Below are positions 25,134 to 33,734 of a DNA stretch of 33,870 nucleotides, piece by piece. A program made the position numbers and the translations under genes. The notes beneath the pieces were generated by a model that was given only the letters and a program-made list of their open reading frames with translations, made no database searches and was not told where the DNA came from. Every line of letters starts with the position of its first letter. The stretch's first letter is position 1. Source of the DNA: Candidatus Equicola faecalis (lineage in GTDB: Bacteria > Bacteroidota > Bacteroidia > Bacteroidales > Bacteroidaceae); NCBI GenBank assembly GCA_018065185.1, contig JAGHTU010000010.1, forward strand, positions 1 through 33,870, read 5' to 3'.

Positions 25134-25826
25134 ATGCTTGAAGAATTAAAAGAAAAAGTATTCCGAGCAAACCTTGAACTCGTACAACATAACCTTGTGA
25201 TTTTCACTTGGGGCAACGTCTCTGGTATCGACCGCGAAAAAGGACTCGTAGTGATAAAACCATCCGGAGTAAGTTATGATGTTATGAAAGCATCAGATAT
25301 GGTTGTTGTTGACTTGGAAACAGGCAAAGTGGTAGAAGGAGACCTCAACCCATCATCTGACACTCCGACACACCTTATATTATATAAAGCTTTTCCAGAG
25401 ATTGGCGGTGTGGTACACACCCACTCCACTTATGCTACGGCATGGGCACAAGCAGGAATGGACATCAAGAATATCGGCACGACACATGCCGACTATTTCC
25501 ACGATGAAATACCTTGTACAGAGGATATGACAGAAAGCCAAATGGCAGAATACGAAAAAGAGACTGGTATCGTTATTGTAAACCGTTTCAAGAATCTCAA
25601 CTATGTGCACAATCCTGGTGTACTGGTAAAGAATCACGGTCCGTTCTCATGGGGTAAAGCCCCAGCCGAAGCCGTATATCATGCCGTTGTCATGGAACAG
25701 TGTGCAAAAATGGCTTACATCTCTTACACACTCAACCCAGAAACGACAATGAACCCTCTGCTCATTGAGAAACATTTCTCACGCAAACACGGACCAAATG
25801 CTTATTACGGTCAACACAAAGGCTGA
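25134..25826 (+). CDS. araD: L-ribulose-5-phosphate 4-epimerase
   Basis: 230 residues, the family's normal length, class II aldolase fold. It converts L-ribulose-5-phosphate to D-xylulose-5-phosphate, the last dedicated step of arabinose use. Visible signatures are [20 protein letters not shown] with the following SGVSYD, the phosphate/substrate loop SSDTPTH, the zinc pair in [28 protein letters not shown], the third zinc histidine in [11 protein letters not shown], and the C-terminal NAYYGQ with its catalytic-type tyrosine. The start ATG at 25134 is unambiguous. It precedes araA by 42 bp. Confidence 0.96.
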   Translation: MLEELKEKVFRANLELVQHNLVIFTWGNVSGIDREKGLVVIKPSGVSYDVMKASDMVVVDLETGKVVEGDLNPSSDTPTHLILYKAFPEIGGVVHTHSTYATAWAQAGMDIKNIGTTHADYFHDEIPCTEDMTESQMAEYEKETGIVIVNRFKNLNYVHNPGVLVKNHGPFSWGKAPAEAVYHAVVMEQCAKMAYISYTLNPETTMNPLLIEKHFSRKHGPNAYYGQHKG

Positions 25827-25830
25827 CCGT

Positions 25831-25851
25831 AATAATTGATAATTGACAATT
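25831..25851. repeat. AATTGATAATTGACAATT spacer repeat
   Basis: Tandem AATTGAT/AATTGAC words fill the gap between araD and araA; the same word family occurs at 23049-23076 (inverted) and 27412-27436. Confidence 0.6.
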
Positions 25852-25868
25852 TATAAAATTTAAAGACT

Positions 25869-27401
25869 ATGTTTGAAAATTTTGAACTTTGGTGGGTGAC
25901 TGGTGCACAGCTTCTTTATGGAGGTGATGCCGTTGTCCAGGTTGACGGACACTCAAAGGAGATGGTTGAAGGGTTGAACGCTTCAAACAACATCCCAGTA
26001 AAAATAGTATATAAAGGCACAGCCAACTCTTCAAAAGAAGTTGAAGAGGTGATGAAAGCTGCCAATAACGACGAGAAATGTATTGGTATCATCACATGGA
26101 TGCATACATTCTCGCCTGCTAAGATGTGGATAAAGGGTTTGCAGGCTTTGCAGAAACCATTACTCCATTTCCACACACAATACAACGCAGAGATACCATG
26201 GGACACAATGGATATGGACTTCATGAACCTAAACCAGAGTGCTCATGGAGATATTGAATTTGGTCATATCTGTACACGCATGCGCGTTCCAAGAAAGGTT
26301 GTTGTAGGTTACTGGAAGAGCGAAGATGCACAAAAAAAGATTGCTGTATGGGCACGTGTTGCTGCCGGTGTTGCTGATGCACATAATGTGCGTTGTCTTA
26401 TGTTCGGTATGAACATGAACAATGTTGCCGTTACTGATGGCGACCGGGTAGAGTTTGAACAGCGTTTAGGATACCATGTGGATTACTATCCTGTATCTTC
26501 TCTTATGGACTATTTTAAAAAGGTTACAAAAGAGGAAGTGGACGCATTGGTAGAAGAATACAAAAAGGAGTACACAATAAAAATTGACGAGTCGGGCGAA
26601 GAAGTTTATTGGGAGAAAGTTCGCAATGCTGCAAAAGCAGAAATTGCACTCCGCAGAGTTCTTAAAGACGAAGGGGCTACGGCTTTCACGACCAACTTTG
26701 ACGACCTTGGCGATGCAGACATTGACGATCCAAATTTCGTCGGTTTCGATCAAATTCCAGGTCTCGCTTCACAACGCCTTATGGCAGAAGGAATAGGATT
26801 CGGAGCAGAAGGTGATTGGAAAACAGCATGTCTGTACCGTAGCCTATGGGTGATACAACAGGGAATGCCGACAGGCTGTTCTTTCCTTGAAGATTATACG
26901 CTCAACTTTGCCGGTGACAGAAGTTCCATACTTCAGTCGCACATGCTTGAGGTGTGCCCACTCATCGCAACAGACAAACCGACACTCGAAGTACATTTCC
27001 TCGGCATTGGTATCCGTAAGCAACAGACGGCACGTCTGGTATTCACCTCAAAGGTTGGCAAAGGCATCAAAGCCACAGTCGTTGATTTAGGCAACCGCTT
27101 CCGCCTTATCACTCAAGAAGTGGAATGTATTAAGCCAAAACCTATGCCTAATCTGCCAGTAGCATCTGCCCTGTGGGTTCCACAGCCATCATTCGAGGTT
27201 GGTGCTGCAGCATGGATTCTCGCAGGCGGTACACATCACAGTGCTTTCTCTTACGACATTACTGCTGAGTATTGGGATGATTTTGCAGAGATGACAGGTA
27301 TAGAATATATTCAAATCAATAAAGACACCACCATACCAGAGTTCAAGAAGGAGCTCCGCATGAATGAGGTCTATTATATGCTGAACAAAGCACTTTTATA
27401 A
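25869..27401 (+). CDS. araA: L-arabinose isomerase
   Basis: 510 residues (E. coli AraA is 500). It isomerises L-arabinose to L-ribulose using Mn2+. The N-terminus WWVTGAQLLYGGDAVVQV is diagnostic, followed by CIGIITWMHTFSPAKMWI and HTQYNAEIPWDTMDMDFMNL. The four metal ligands of the family appear at consistent spacing: Glu314 (FGAEGDWKT), Glu341 (SFLEDYTLNF), His358 (QSHMLEVCP) and His456/457 (GGTHHSAFSYD). All active-site residues I can check are intact. It lies between araD and araB; the AATTGA-rich spacers on both sides are described elsewhere. Confidence 0.97.
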   Translation: MFENFELWWVTGAQLLYGGDAVVQVDGHSKEMVEGLNASNNIPVKIVYKGTANSSKEVEEVMKAANNDEKCIGIITWMHTFSPAKMWIKGLQALQKPLLHFHTQYNAEIPWDTMDMDFMNLNQSAHGDIEFGHICTRMRVPRKVVVGYWKSEDAQKKIAVWARVAAGVADAHNVRCLMFGMNMNNVAVTDGDRVEFEQRLGYHVDYYPVSSLMDYFKKVTKEEVDALVEEYKKEYTIKIDESGEEVYWEKVRNAAKAEIALRRVLKDEGATAFTTNFDDLGDADIDDPNFVGFDQIPGLASQRLMAEGIGFGAEGDWKTACLYRSLWVIQQGMPTGCSFLEDYTLNFAGDRSSILQSHMLEVCPLIATDKPTLEVHFLGIGIRKQQTARLVFTSKVGKGIKATVVDLGNRFRLITQEVECIKPKPMPNLPVASALWVPQPSFEVGAAAWILAGGTHHSAFSYDITAEYWDDFAEMTGIEYIQINKDTTIPEFKKELRMNEVYYMLNKALL

Positions 27402-27411
27402 ATTATTGCGA

Positions 27412-27436
27412 TTTACAATTAATAATTGAAAATTAC
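27412..27436. repeat. AATTAATAATTGAAAATT spacer repeat
   Basis: AATTGA-like words in the gap between araA and araB, including CAATTA-A-TAATTG (27416-27428), a perfect inverted repeat around one central base. Confidence 0.5.
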
Positions 27437-27443
27437 CTACCCT

Positions 27444-29033
27444 ATGATTGCAAAAGATCTAATCACAAACGGAAAAGCCGTTCTCGGCATAGAGTTCGGC
27501 TCTACCCGCATAAAAGCTGTTCTTATTGACGAAGAAAACAAACCTATCGCACAAGGTTCCCACACGTGGGAAAACCAACTCGTTGACGATTTATGGACAT
27601 ATAGCATCGAAGATATCTGGAATGGGCTGCAAGACTGCTATTCAAATCTCCGTAAAGATGTAAAAGAACAATATGATGTTGAAATAAAATCACTCGCTGC
27701 CATAGGCATCAGTGCTATGATGCATGGTTATATGGCATTCAACGATAAAGAAGAAATACTTGTACCTTTCCGTACATGGAGAAACACCAATACAGGAAAG
27801 GCAGCAACAGAATTGTCGCAACTTTTCAACTTCAACATTCCTCTCCGCTGGAGCATTTCCCATCTTTATGAATGTATTCTCGAAGGCAATGACCACGTTA
27901 AGGACATCAAATTCCTTACCACACTCGCAGGATATATTCATTGGCAACTGACGGGCAAACGTGTACTCGGTATTGGAGATGCTTCAGGTATGTTTCCTAT
28001 TGATTCATCCACCAACGACTATTGCTCTGATATGGTGGATAAGTTCAACAAGCTTATCGCTCCAAAGGGATACGGATGGACGTTACTCGACATTCTTCCA
28101 CAGGTGCTCGTTGCCGGTGAAGATGCTGGCTGCTTGACAAAGGAAGGCGCAAAGCTTCTTGACGCCTCAGGCAATCTTGAAGCAGGCATACCGCTATGTC
28201 CTCCAGAAGGCGATGCCGGCACAGGCATGGTGGCTACCAACGCTGTGCGTCAACGCACAGGAAATGTATCGGCAGGTACATCCAGTTTTTCAATGATAGT
28301 TCTGGAAAAACCTCTGTCGAAACCTTATGAGGCCATTGATATGGTAACCACTCCTGACGGCAGTGCTGTGGCAATGGTACATTGTAACAACTGTACAAGC
28401 GACATCAACGCATGGGCAAACATATTCAAAGAATATCAGGAACTGCTGGGCATCAAAGTTGATATGGGCGAGATTTATACCCGACTATTCAACGCTGCCC
28501 TCAATGGCGACAGCGACTGTGGCGGACTCATATCATATAATTACATCTCTGGCGAACCTATTACCGGCCTTGCCAATGGCAGACCAATGCTCGTGCGCTC
28601 GGCAAATGACAGATTCACGTTGGCAAACTTTATGCGTGCCAATCTTTATGCCGCTGTCTGTGCATTGAAGATAGGCAATGATATCCTGTTCAAGGATGAA
28701 CATGTGAAAGTGGACCGCATCACAGGTCATGGTGGTTATTTCACCACCCCAACCGTTGGTCAGAAGATGCTTGCAGCCGCTATCAACTCGCCTATCTCTG
28801 TGATGGAGACTGCAGGAGAAGGAGGGGCCTGGGGTATTGCCCTGTTGGCATCATACATTATCAACAAACAGGGCATGACACTGCCTCAATATCTCGAGGA
28901 AAGAGTCTTTGCCGGCAACACTGGTACGGAGCTTCGTCCTACGGATGAAGACGTAGCAGGATTCAACGCATATCTTGAGAACTACAAGGCATGTCTTGAA
29001 CTTGAACATGTAGCTGTAAAAGTAAAGAAATAA
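27444..29033 (+). CDS. araB: FGGY-family sugar kinase, probable L-ribulokinase
   Basis: 529 residues from the ATG at 27444; the frame extends six codons to a TTG at 27426, but that lies inside the AT repeat spacer and adds nothing family-like. The N-terminal ATP-binding phosphate-1 motif is VLGIEFGSTRIKAVLIDEEN; then IGISAMMHGYMAFN, PFRTWRNTNTGKAA, and the C-terminal FGGY domain with RITGHGGYFTTPTVGQKMLA and the ATP-binding glycines ETAGEGGAWGIAL. Overall it is unlike enterobacterial AraB and closer to xylulokinase-type FGGY enzymes, as in Bacteroides arabinose loci. Ribulokinase activity is inferred from its place between araA and the GH51 gene; xylulokinase is the alternative. Confidence 0.87.
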   Translation: MIAKDLITNGKAVLGIEFGSTRIKAVLIDEENKPIAQGSHTWENQLVDDLWTYSIEDIWNGLQDCYSNLRKDVKEQYDVEIKSLAAIGISAMMHGYMAFNDKEEILVPFRTWRNTNTGKAATELSQLFNFNIPLRWSISHLYECILEGNDHVKDIKFLTTLAGYIHWQLTGKRVLGIGDASGMFPIDSSTNDYCSDMVDKFNKLIAPKGYGWTLLDILPQVLVAGEDAGCLTKEGAKLLDASGNLEAGIPLCPPEGDAGTGMVATNAVRQRTGNVSAGTSSFSMIVLEKPLSKPYEAIDMVTTPDGSAVAMVHCNNCTSDINAWANIFKEYQELLGIKVDMGEIYTRLFNAALNGDSDCGGLISYNYISGEPITGLANGRPMLVRSANDRFTLANFMRANLYAAVCALKIGNDILFKDEHVKVDRITGHGGYFTTPTVGQKMLAAAINSPISVMETAGEGGAWGIALLASYIINKQGMTLPQYLEERVFAGNTGTELRPTDEDVAGFNAYLENYKACLELEHVAVKVKK

Positions 29034-29050
29034 TAAATCAATAATAGAAC

Positions 29051-30610
29051 ATGAAAAAGATATTAACAATCGCTGTTTGCCTTTCTGTCACGTTGGCAGT
29101 TTCGGCAAAGACATCGGTCAACATTCATGCCGACAAAGGTCAGCAGAAGATTAACAAAGAGATTTACGGTCAGTTTGCAGAGCATTTAGGTTCGTGCATC
29201 TACGGTGGGCTATGGGTCGGAGAAAACTCAAATATTCCTAACATCAACGGTTACCGTAAGGATGTGTTTGAAGCATTGAAGAACCTCAGCGTACCTGTAC
29301 TCCGTTGGCCAGGTGGTTGCTTTGCCGACCAGTATCACTGGAAGGACGGTATCGGTCCTAAGGAGCAACGCCCGTCACTACGCAACAACAACTGGGGTGG
29401 CACTATGGAAGACAATTCTTTCGGCACACACGAATTCCTTAATCTCTGCGAGATGCTGGGATGCGAACCATACATCAGTGGAAACGTAGGCAGTGGCAGT
29501 GTACAGGAACTTTCAGAATGGATTGAATACATGACATGTGAAGAAGGCACTCCTATGGCAAGCCTACGTAAGCAGAACGGCAGAGACAAGGCATGGAAGG
29601 TAAAGTATATCGGTATCGGGAATGAGGCATGGGGTTGCGGTGGCAACATGCGTCCGGAATACTATTCTGACATCTACCGCAAATATGCAACCTATTGCCA
29701 TAGTTATCCTTACAATCGTCTGTATAAGATTGCCAGCGGTGCAAGCGACTACGATTATGACTGGACAAAGATACTGCTTGACAATATAGGTTTTCAGGCT
29801 AATGGCTATTCTTTGCATTACTACACCGTGACAGGATGGACAGGTAGCAAGGGCAGTGCCATCAAATTCGACAACGATCAGTACTACTGGACGATGGGAA
29901 AATGTCTTGAGATAGAAGACGTAATCAATAAGCACAGTGCCATGATGGACAAGAAAGACCCACAGAAGAGAATCGGTCTTATGGTTGACGAATGGGGCAC
30001 ATGGTGGGATGAGGAGCCTGGGTCAATACGTGGTCATCTCTATCAGCAGAACTCTATGCGCGATGCCATGGTGGCATCACAGACACTTGACATCTTTCAC
30101 CGCCATGCTGACCGCGTGAAGATGGCAAATATCGCACAGGTTGTCAACGTACTTCAGTCTATGATTCTCACAAACGATAAGGGCGGGATGGTACTCACTC
30201 CTACATACCATGTCTTTGAAATGTATAAGGGCTTTCAGGAAGCGACTTTCCTACCTTTAGATATGGACGGAACAGCAACCATGACCGTTAAGGGTGATGA
30301 GCACAACGCACAGCGCACTTTCCCTCTCATTTCAGCATCAGCAGCAAAGAAAGCCGATGGCAGCATCATTCTTGCAATGACCAACGTAAGCCTTGACAAG
30401 GCAGAAGACATTGAATTCACATTTGACTCGATGAATAAAATACAGCAGGCATCAGGTCGCATCCTTACATGTAAGAATATCACTGATTACAACGACTTTG
30501 AAAACCCTGCAAAGGTTATCCCTACCCCATTCAAGGGAGCAAAGACGAGCAAGAATACCGTAAAAGTCACTCTTCCTGCAAAGAGCATCGTAGTGTTGAA
30601 CATCAAATAA
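29051..30610 (+). CDS. secreted alpha-L-arabinofuranosidase, GH51
   Basis: 519 residues. Signal peptide about 1-19 (MKKILTIAVCLSVTLAVSA), so the enzyme is exported. The GH51 (beta/alpha)8 barrel is evident: KINKEIYGQFAEHLGSCIYG, PVLRWPGGCFADQYHWKDGI, EDNSFGTHEFLNLCEMLG. The general acid/base is Glu192 in YIGIGNEAWGCGG and the nucleophile Glu314 in LMVDEWGTWWDE. A C-terminal beta domain follows from about 410. It removes terminal alpha-L-arabinofuranosyl groups from arabinan, arabinoxylan or oligosaccharides. Starting 17 bp after the kinase gene, it supplies the operon's substrate. Confidence 0.95.
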   Translation: MKKILTIAVCLSVTLAVSAKTSVNIHADKGQQKINKEIYGQFAEHLGSCIYGGLWVGENSNIPNINGYRKDVFEALKNLSVPVLRWPGGCFADQYHWKDGIGPKEQRPSLRNNNWGGTMEDNSFGTHEFLNLCEMLGCEPYISGNVGSGSVQELSEWIEYMTCEEGTPMASLRKQNGRDKAWKVKYIGIGNEAWGCGGNMRPEYYSDIYRKYATYCHSYPYNRLYKIASGASDYDYDWTKILLDNIGFQANGYSLHYYTVTGWTGSKGSAIKFDNDQYYWTMGKCLEIEDVINKHSAMMDKKDPQKRIGLMVDEWGTWWDEEPGSIRGHLYQQNSMRDAMVASQTLDIFHRHADRVKMANIAQVVNVLQSMILTNDKGGMVLTPTYHVFEMYKGFQEATFLPLDMDGTATMTVKGDEHNAQRTFPLISASAAKKADGSIILAMTNVSLDKAEDIEFTFDSMNKIQQASGRILTCKNITDYNDFENPAKVIPTPFKGAKTSKNTVKVTLPAKSIVVLNIK

Positions 30611-30634
30611 AATTTTAACTAACATAAGATAATT

Positions 30635-32653
30635 ATGAATGATATAAAAGTAATGAACCTTGCAGCAGATAACATCCGTATCCTTGCTGCAGCTATGGTA
30701 GAGAAAGCAAAGAGTGGTCATCCTGGCGGTGCTATGGGTGGCGCAGATTTTATCAACGTGCTCTATTCTGAGTTTCTCAATTATGACCCAGAAAATCCTG
30801 CATGGGTGGCACGTGACCGCTTCTTCCTTGATCCGGGTCACATGGCTCCAATGCTCTATGCGCAGTTGGCATTAACCGGCAAATTCTCACTTGACGAACT
30901 TGCTATGCTCCGCCAGTGGGGCTCGCCTACTGCCGGACATCCCGAGTTCAACATCGCCCGTGGCATTGAGAACACCTCTGGCCCACTCGGTCAGGGTCAC
31001 ACCTATGCCATCGGTGCTGCCATCGCTGCAAAGTTCCTCGCTGCACACACAGGCAACCCATCATTCCAGAAAGAGACCATCTACGCCTATATCTCTGATG
31101 GTGGCATAGAAGAAGAAATCTCTCAAGGTGCAGGCCGTATCGCAGGTATTCTCGGACTCGACAATCTTGTTATGTTCTACGACTCTAACGATATCCAGCT
31201 TTCCACAGAAGTGAAAGTCGTTATGCAGGAGAACACAGCAGCCAAATACCGCGCTTGGGGATGGGAAGTGAAAGAAATCAACGGTAATGACACACTGCAG
31301 ATTCGCGAAGCCCTGCAGTGGGCAAAGGCTGTCAGTGGCAAACCTGCTCTCATCATTGGTAAATGTGTCATGGGTAAGGGTGCGCGCAAAGAAGATGGTT
31401 CTTCCTACGAGGCAAACTGCAAGACTCATGGTGCTCCTTTAGGTGGTGGCAACTTCATCAAAACTATTGAGAATCTCGGAGGTAACCCTAACGCTCCTTT
31501 CCAGATATTTGATGAAGTAAGAGGCCTGTATGCAAAACGTGCTGCAGAACTAAACGCCATCTGTGCCGAACGCCATGCAGAAGAGAAAGCATGGGAAGCA
31601 GCAAACCCTGAAAAAGCAGTACAGCAGGCAGAATGGTTCGCAGGCAAAGCACCGAAGATAGATTGGACAAAGGTCGTTCAGAAAGACAATGATGCTACAC
31701 GTAGCGCAAGTGCTACAGTGCTCGCACAACTGGCACAGCAGGTGCCGAACATGATCTGTGCATCTGCCGACCTCAGCAACTCCGACAAGACGGACGGTTT
31801 CCTGAAGCAGACCACGGCATTTACGGCAAACGATTTCTCCGGTGCCTTCTTCCAGGCGGGTGTTGCAGAAATCACGATGGCATGTTGTTGCATCGGTATG
31901 GCTCTGCATGGTGGTGTCATCCCTGCATGCGGTACATTCTTCGTATTCTCCGACTATATGAAGCCTGCTGTTCGTATGGCGGCCCTGATGGAGCTTCCTG
32001 TTAAGTTCATCTGGACACATGATGCTTTCCGCGTTGGAGAAGATGGTCCTACTCACGAGCCTGTTGAGCAGGAGGCACAGATTCGTCTGATGGAGAAACT
32101 GCAGAATCATAGTGGCAAGAACTCTATGCTAGTGCTCCGTCCTGCCGATGCAAAGGAGACAACAGTGGCTTGGCAGATGGCTATGGAAAACATCTCTACA
32201 CCGACAGCACTCATCTTCTCCCGTCAGGGCATCAACAATCTCCCTGAGGGAAATGATTACAGTCAGGCAAAGAAAGGTGCTTACATCGTTGCCGACAGTG
32301 ATGAGAACCCAGATGTCATACTCGTTGCTTCTGGCTCTGAAGTCAGCACACTTGCTGCAGGCGCAGAACTTCTCCGCAAGGACGGCATCAAGTGTCGCAT
32401 CGTCAGTGCACCGTCAGAAGGTGTCTTCCGCAATCAGCCTACAGACTATCAGGAGCAGGTGCTCCCTAAGGGCATCAAGCGCTTCGGTATGACGGCAGGT
32501 CTGCCTGTAACACTCGAAGGACTTGTTCCTGCTTGTTGCGGTAAGATTTGGGGTATGCGCAGTTTCGGTTTCTCGGCTCCGTATAAGGTGCTTGATGAGA
32601 AACTGGGCTATACTGGAGAGAATGTTTACAATCAGGTAAAGAATCTATTATAA
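30635..32653 (+). CDS. tkt: transketolase
   Basis: 672 residues, full length. It moves two-carbon units between sugar phosphates (pentose phosphate pathway) with thiamine diphosphate and a divalent metal. Checked residues: His29 in KSGHPGGAMG, His122 in GPLGQGHTYAIGAA, the TPP/metal motif around Asp155 (ISDGGIEEE, with SDGG where many enzymes have GDG), DSNDIQLS, and the proton-accepting Glu412 in GVAEITMACCCIG. The phosphate-recognition segment THDAFRVGEDGPTHEPVEQE is complete. In this operon it draws off the D-xylulose-5-phosphate made by AraD. A housekeeping copy may exist elsewhere. Confidence 0.96.
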   Translation: MNDIKVMNLAADNIRILAAAMVEKAKSGHPGGAMGGADFINVLYSEFLNYDPENPAWVARDRFFLDPGHMAPMLYAQLALTGKFSLDELAMLRQWGSPTAGHPEFNIARGIENTSGPLGQGHTYAIGAAIAAKFLAAHTGNPSFQKETIYAYISDGGIEEEISQGAGRIAGILGLDNLVMFYDSNDIQLSTEVKVVMQENTAAKYRAWGWEVKEINGNDTLQIREALQWAKAVSGKPALIIGKCVMGKGARKEDGSSYEANCKTHGAPLGGGNFIKTIENLGGNPNAPFQIFDEVRGLYAKRAAELNAICAERHAEEKAWEAANPEKAVQQAEWFAGKAPKIDWTKVVQKDNDATRSASATVLAQLAQQVPNMICASADLSNSDKTDGFLKQTTAFTANDFSGAFFQAGVAEITMACCCIGMALHGGVIPACGTFFVFSDYMKPAVRMAALMELPVKFIWTHDAFRVGEDGPTHEPVEQEAQIRLMEKLQNHSGKNSMLVLRPADAKETTVAWQMAMENISTPTALIFSRQGINNLPEGNDYSQAKKGAYIVADSDENPDVILVASGSEVSTLAAGAELLRKDGIKCRIVSAPSEGVFRNQPTDYQEQVLPKGIKRFGMTAGLPVTLEGLVPACCGKIWGMRSFGFSAPYKVLDEKLGYTGENVYNQVKNLL

Positions 32654-32662
32654 GCCGTATAA

Positions 32663-33103
32663 ATGGAAATAAAAACGATAGGAATAGCGAGTGATCATGC
32701 TGCCTTTGCGCTGAAGCAGTTCGTAAAGAAATACCTTGAAGAGAAGGGACTACCTTATAAGGACTATGGCACATATACTGAAGACAGTTGCAACTATGCC
32801 GAATACGGGCACAAACTCGCTGAAGGTATCGAGCGGGGTGAGGTCTATCCGGGCATTGCTATGTGTGGCAGTGGTGAGGGCATCTCCATGACGCTCAACA
32901 AGCATCAGGGCATACGTGCCGGTTTGTGTTGGAGAGAAGACATAGCACATCTCATACGCCAGCATAACGATGCCAATGTCATCGTACTGCCGGGACGATT
33001 CATTGATGAGGACACAGCCCGCAGGGTGCTTGACGAGTTCTTCGCTACAGACTTTGAAGGCGGTCGCCATCAGGTCCGCATTGATGCCATTCCGCTGAAA
33101 TAA
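32663..33103 (+). CDS. rpiB: ribose-5-phosphate isomerase B
   Basis: 146 residues, RpiB/LacAB family. It interconverts ribose-5-phosphate and ribulose-5-phosphate, completing the pentose pool for transketolase. Visible sites: Asp11-His12 in GIASDHAAFALK, the catalytic Cys68 in IAMCGSGEGISMTLNK (the anion-hole G-S-G-E-G loop), and the second-subunit histidine in LIRQHNDANVIVLPGR. It lies 9 bp after the transketolase stop and is the last gene of the operon, followed by the hairpin at 33116-33162. Confidence 0.95.
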   Translation: MEIKTIGIASDHAAFALKQFVKKYLEEKGLPYKDYGTYTEDSCNYAEYGHKLAEGIERGEVYPGIAMCGSGEGISMTLNKHQGIRAGLCWREDIAHLIRQHNDANVIVLPGRFIDEDTARRVLDEFFATDFEGGRHQVRIDAIPLK

Positions 33104-33115
33104 AGATTTGCGCTT

Positions 33116-33162
33116 AAAACAAGACGTTCCCACAATTCTAAATTGCGGGAACGTTTTGTTTT
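33116..33162 (+). terminator. long hairpin terminator after rpiB
   Basis: A 22-bp stem (33116-33137 with 33141-33162), closed by a 3-nt loop, has one A/C mismatch and one G-T pair (in DNA terms). Core strands are GACGTTCCC and GGGAACGTT, flanked by A-rich and T-rich ends that give a T tract. The near-symmetry means it could work in both directions. Confidence 0.9.
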
Positions 33163-33263
33163 CCAGATAATATCCCATAATGTCTTTTCTATACATGTAA
33201 CCAATGCATTTTTATAGGCATACAGACAATATTGTCCTAAACGTTTTTGTAAAAAAAAGAAAT

Positions 33264-33325
33264 AAGAGGGATTGTTAAAAGGTAGAAAAATACTACCTTA
33301 GCGTTACAAATAATACACCCCTCTT
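33264..33325 (+). promoter_or_regulatory. nested hairpins directly before a transposase-like start codon
   Basis: Outer arms AAGAGGG (33264-33270) and CCCTCTT (33319-33325) enclose an inner stem AAGGTAG (33279-33285) / CTACCTT (33293-33299). The outer arm ends at the base before the ATG at 33326. Some insertion sequences carry hairpins at this place that block translation from read-through transcripts, which would fit. Inference. Confidence 0.5.
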
Positions 33326-33382
33326 ATGAGAGCAAAGATAACACTATTTTCTCAAGTAATTGGCAAATTGCCGAAAAAATAA
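33326..33382 (+). pseudogene. probable transposase remnant (IS4-type N-terminus), broken
   Basis: The ATG opens 18 codons, MRAKITLFSQVIGKLPKK, then stop. The pattern KITLFSQVI-x-KLP resembles the beginning of Bacteroidetes IS4-family transposases with a DUF4372-type N-terminus. The frame breaks in a run of six A's. Adding one A would extend it (IISKNQAHLQRDSF...) to a stop near 33512, but that extension does not look like the family. No catalytic domain is present in the window. The family match is from memory and weak in length. Confidence 0.35.
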
Positions 33383-33417
33383 TATCAAAAAATCAGGCTC
33401 ACCTGCAAAGGGATTCA

Positions 33418-33444
33418 TTTCTTAATTTCTTAATTAATTTCTTA
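33418..33444. repeat. TTTCTTAA short repeats
   Basis: Three TTTCTTAA words in 27 bp (TTTCTTAATTTCTTAATTAA, then TTTCTTAA). They lie within a region loosely bracketed by GCTCAC (33398-33403) and GTGAGC (33454-33459). Confidence 0.5.
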
Positions 33445-33624
33445 AAAGAAGGTGTGAGCGAAGTTATTTGGGCGAATTGGCAATTAATAATACTCTTAAC
33501 TTTCAAGAGGTGATAAATAAGTAAAAAAGAAATCTGCTATAAACAATAATAAGACTTACTCCATTTGAGGCATAGGACGGAAGTTCCTATCGTAGAGAAG
33601 GGACATAACCATCCGACGTGCGAT

Positions 33625-33731
33625 GAGACAAGTCGATTCACTTCACTCGATGGGTCGATTTGTCCAAATTGATAGGTCGATTTGTCCAAATTGATAGGTC
33701 GATTTACCCAAGTTGATGGGTCGATTGACTT
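33625..33731. repeat. 22-bp tandem repeat array, related to the 19.7-kb array
   Basis: Units start at 33625 (degenerate), 33647, 33669, 33691 and 33713 (cut short). Full units begin TTGATAGGTCGATTT and end GTCCAAA or ACCCAAG. Period is exactly 22 bp, as at 19740-19820. A unit here (33691) and one there (19762) agree at about 15 of 22 positions, with CGATTT and CCAA shared. No flanking inverted repeat is seen; the right side is interrupted by the 32-bp-period repeats. Confidence 0.88.
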
Positions 33732-33734
33732 TTC

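Noticed and set aside
27426..27443. Six-codon extension of the kinase from a TTG codon
   Set aside because: It lies in the AT-rich repeat spacer; the ATG at 27444 starts just before the conserved ATP-binding motif.
31550..32110. Antisense frame over transketolase (186 codons), rich in cysteine and histidine
   Set aside because: Cys/His richness comes from reading the complement of Ala/Met/Gly codons; the sense gene is certain.
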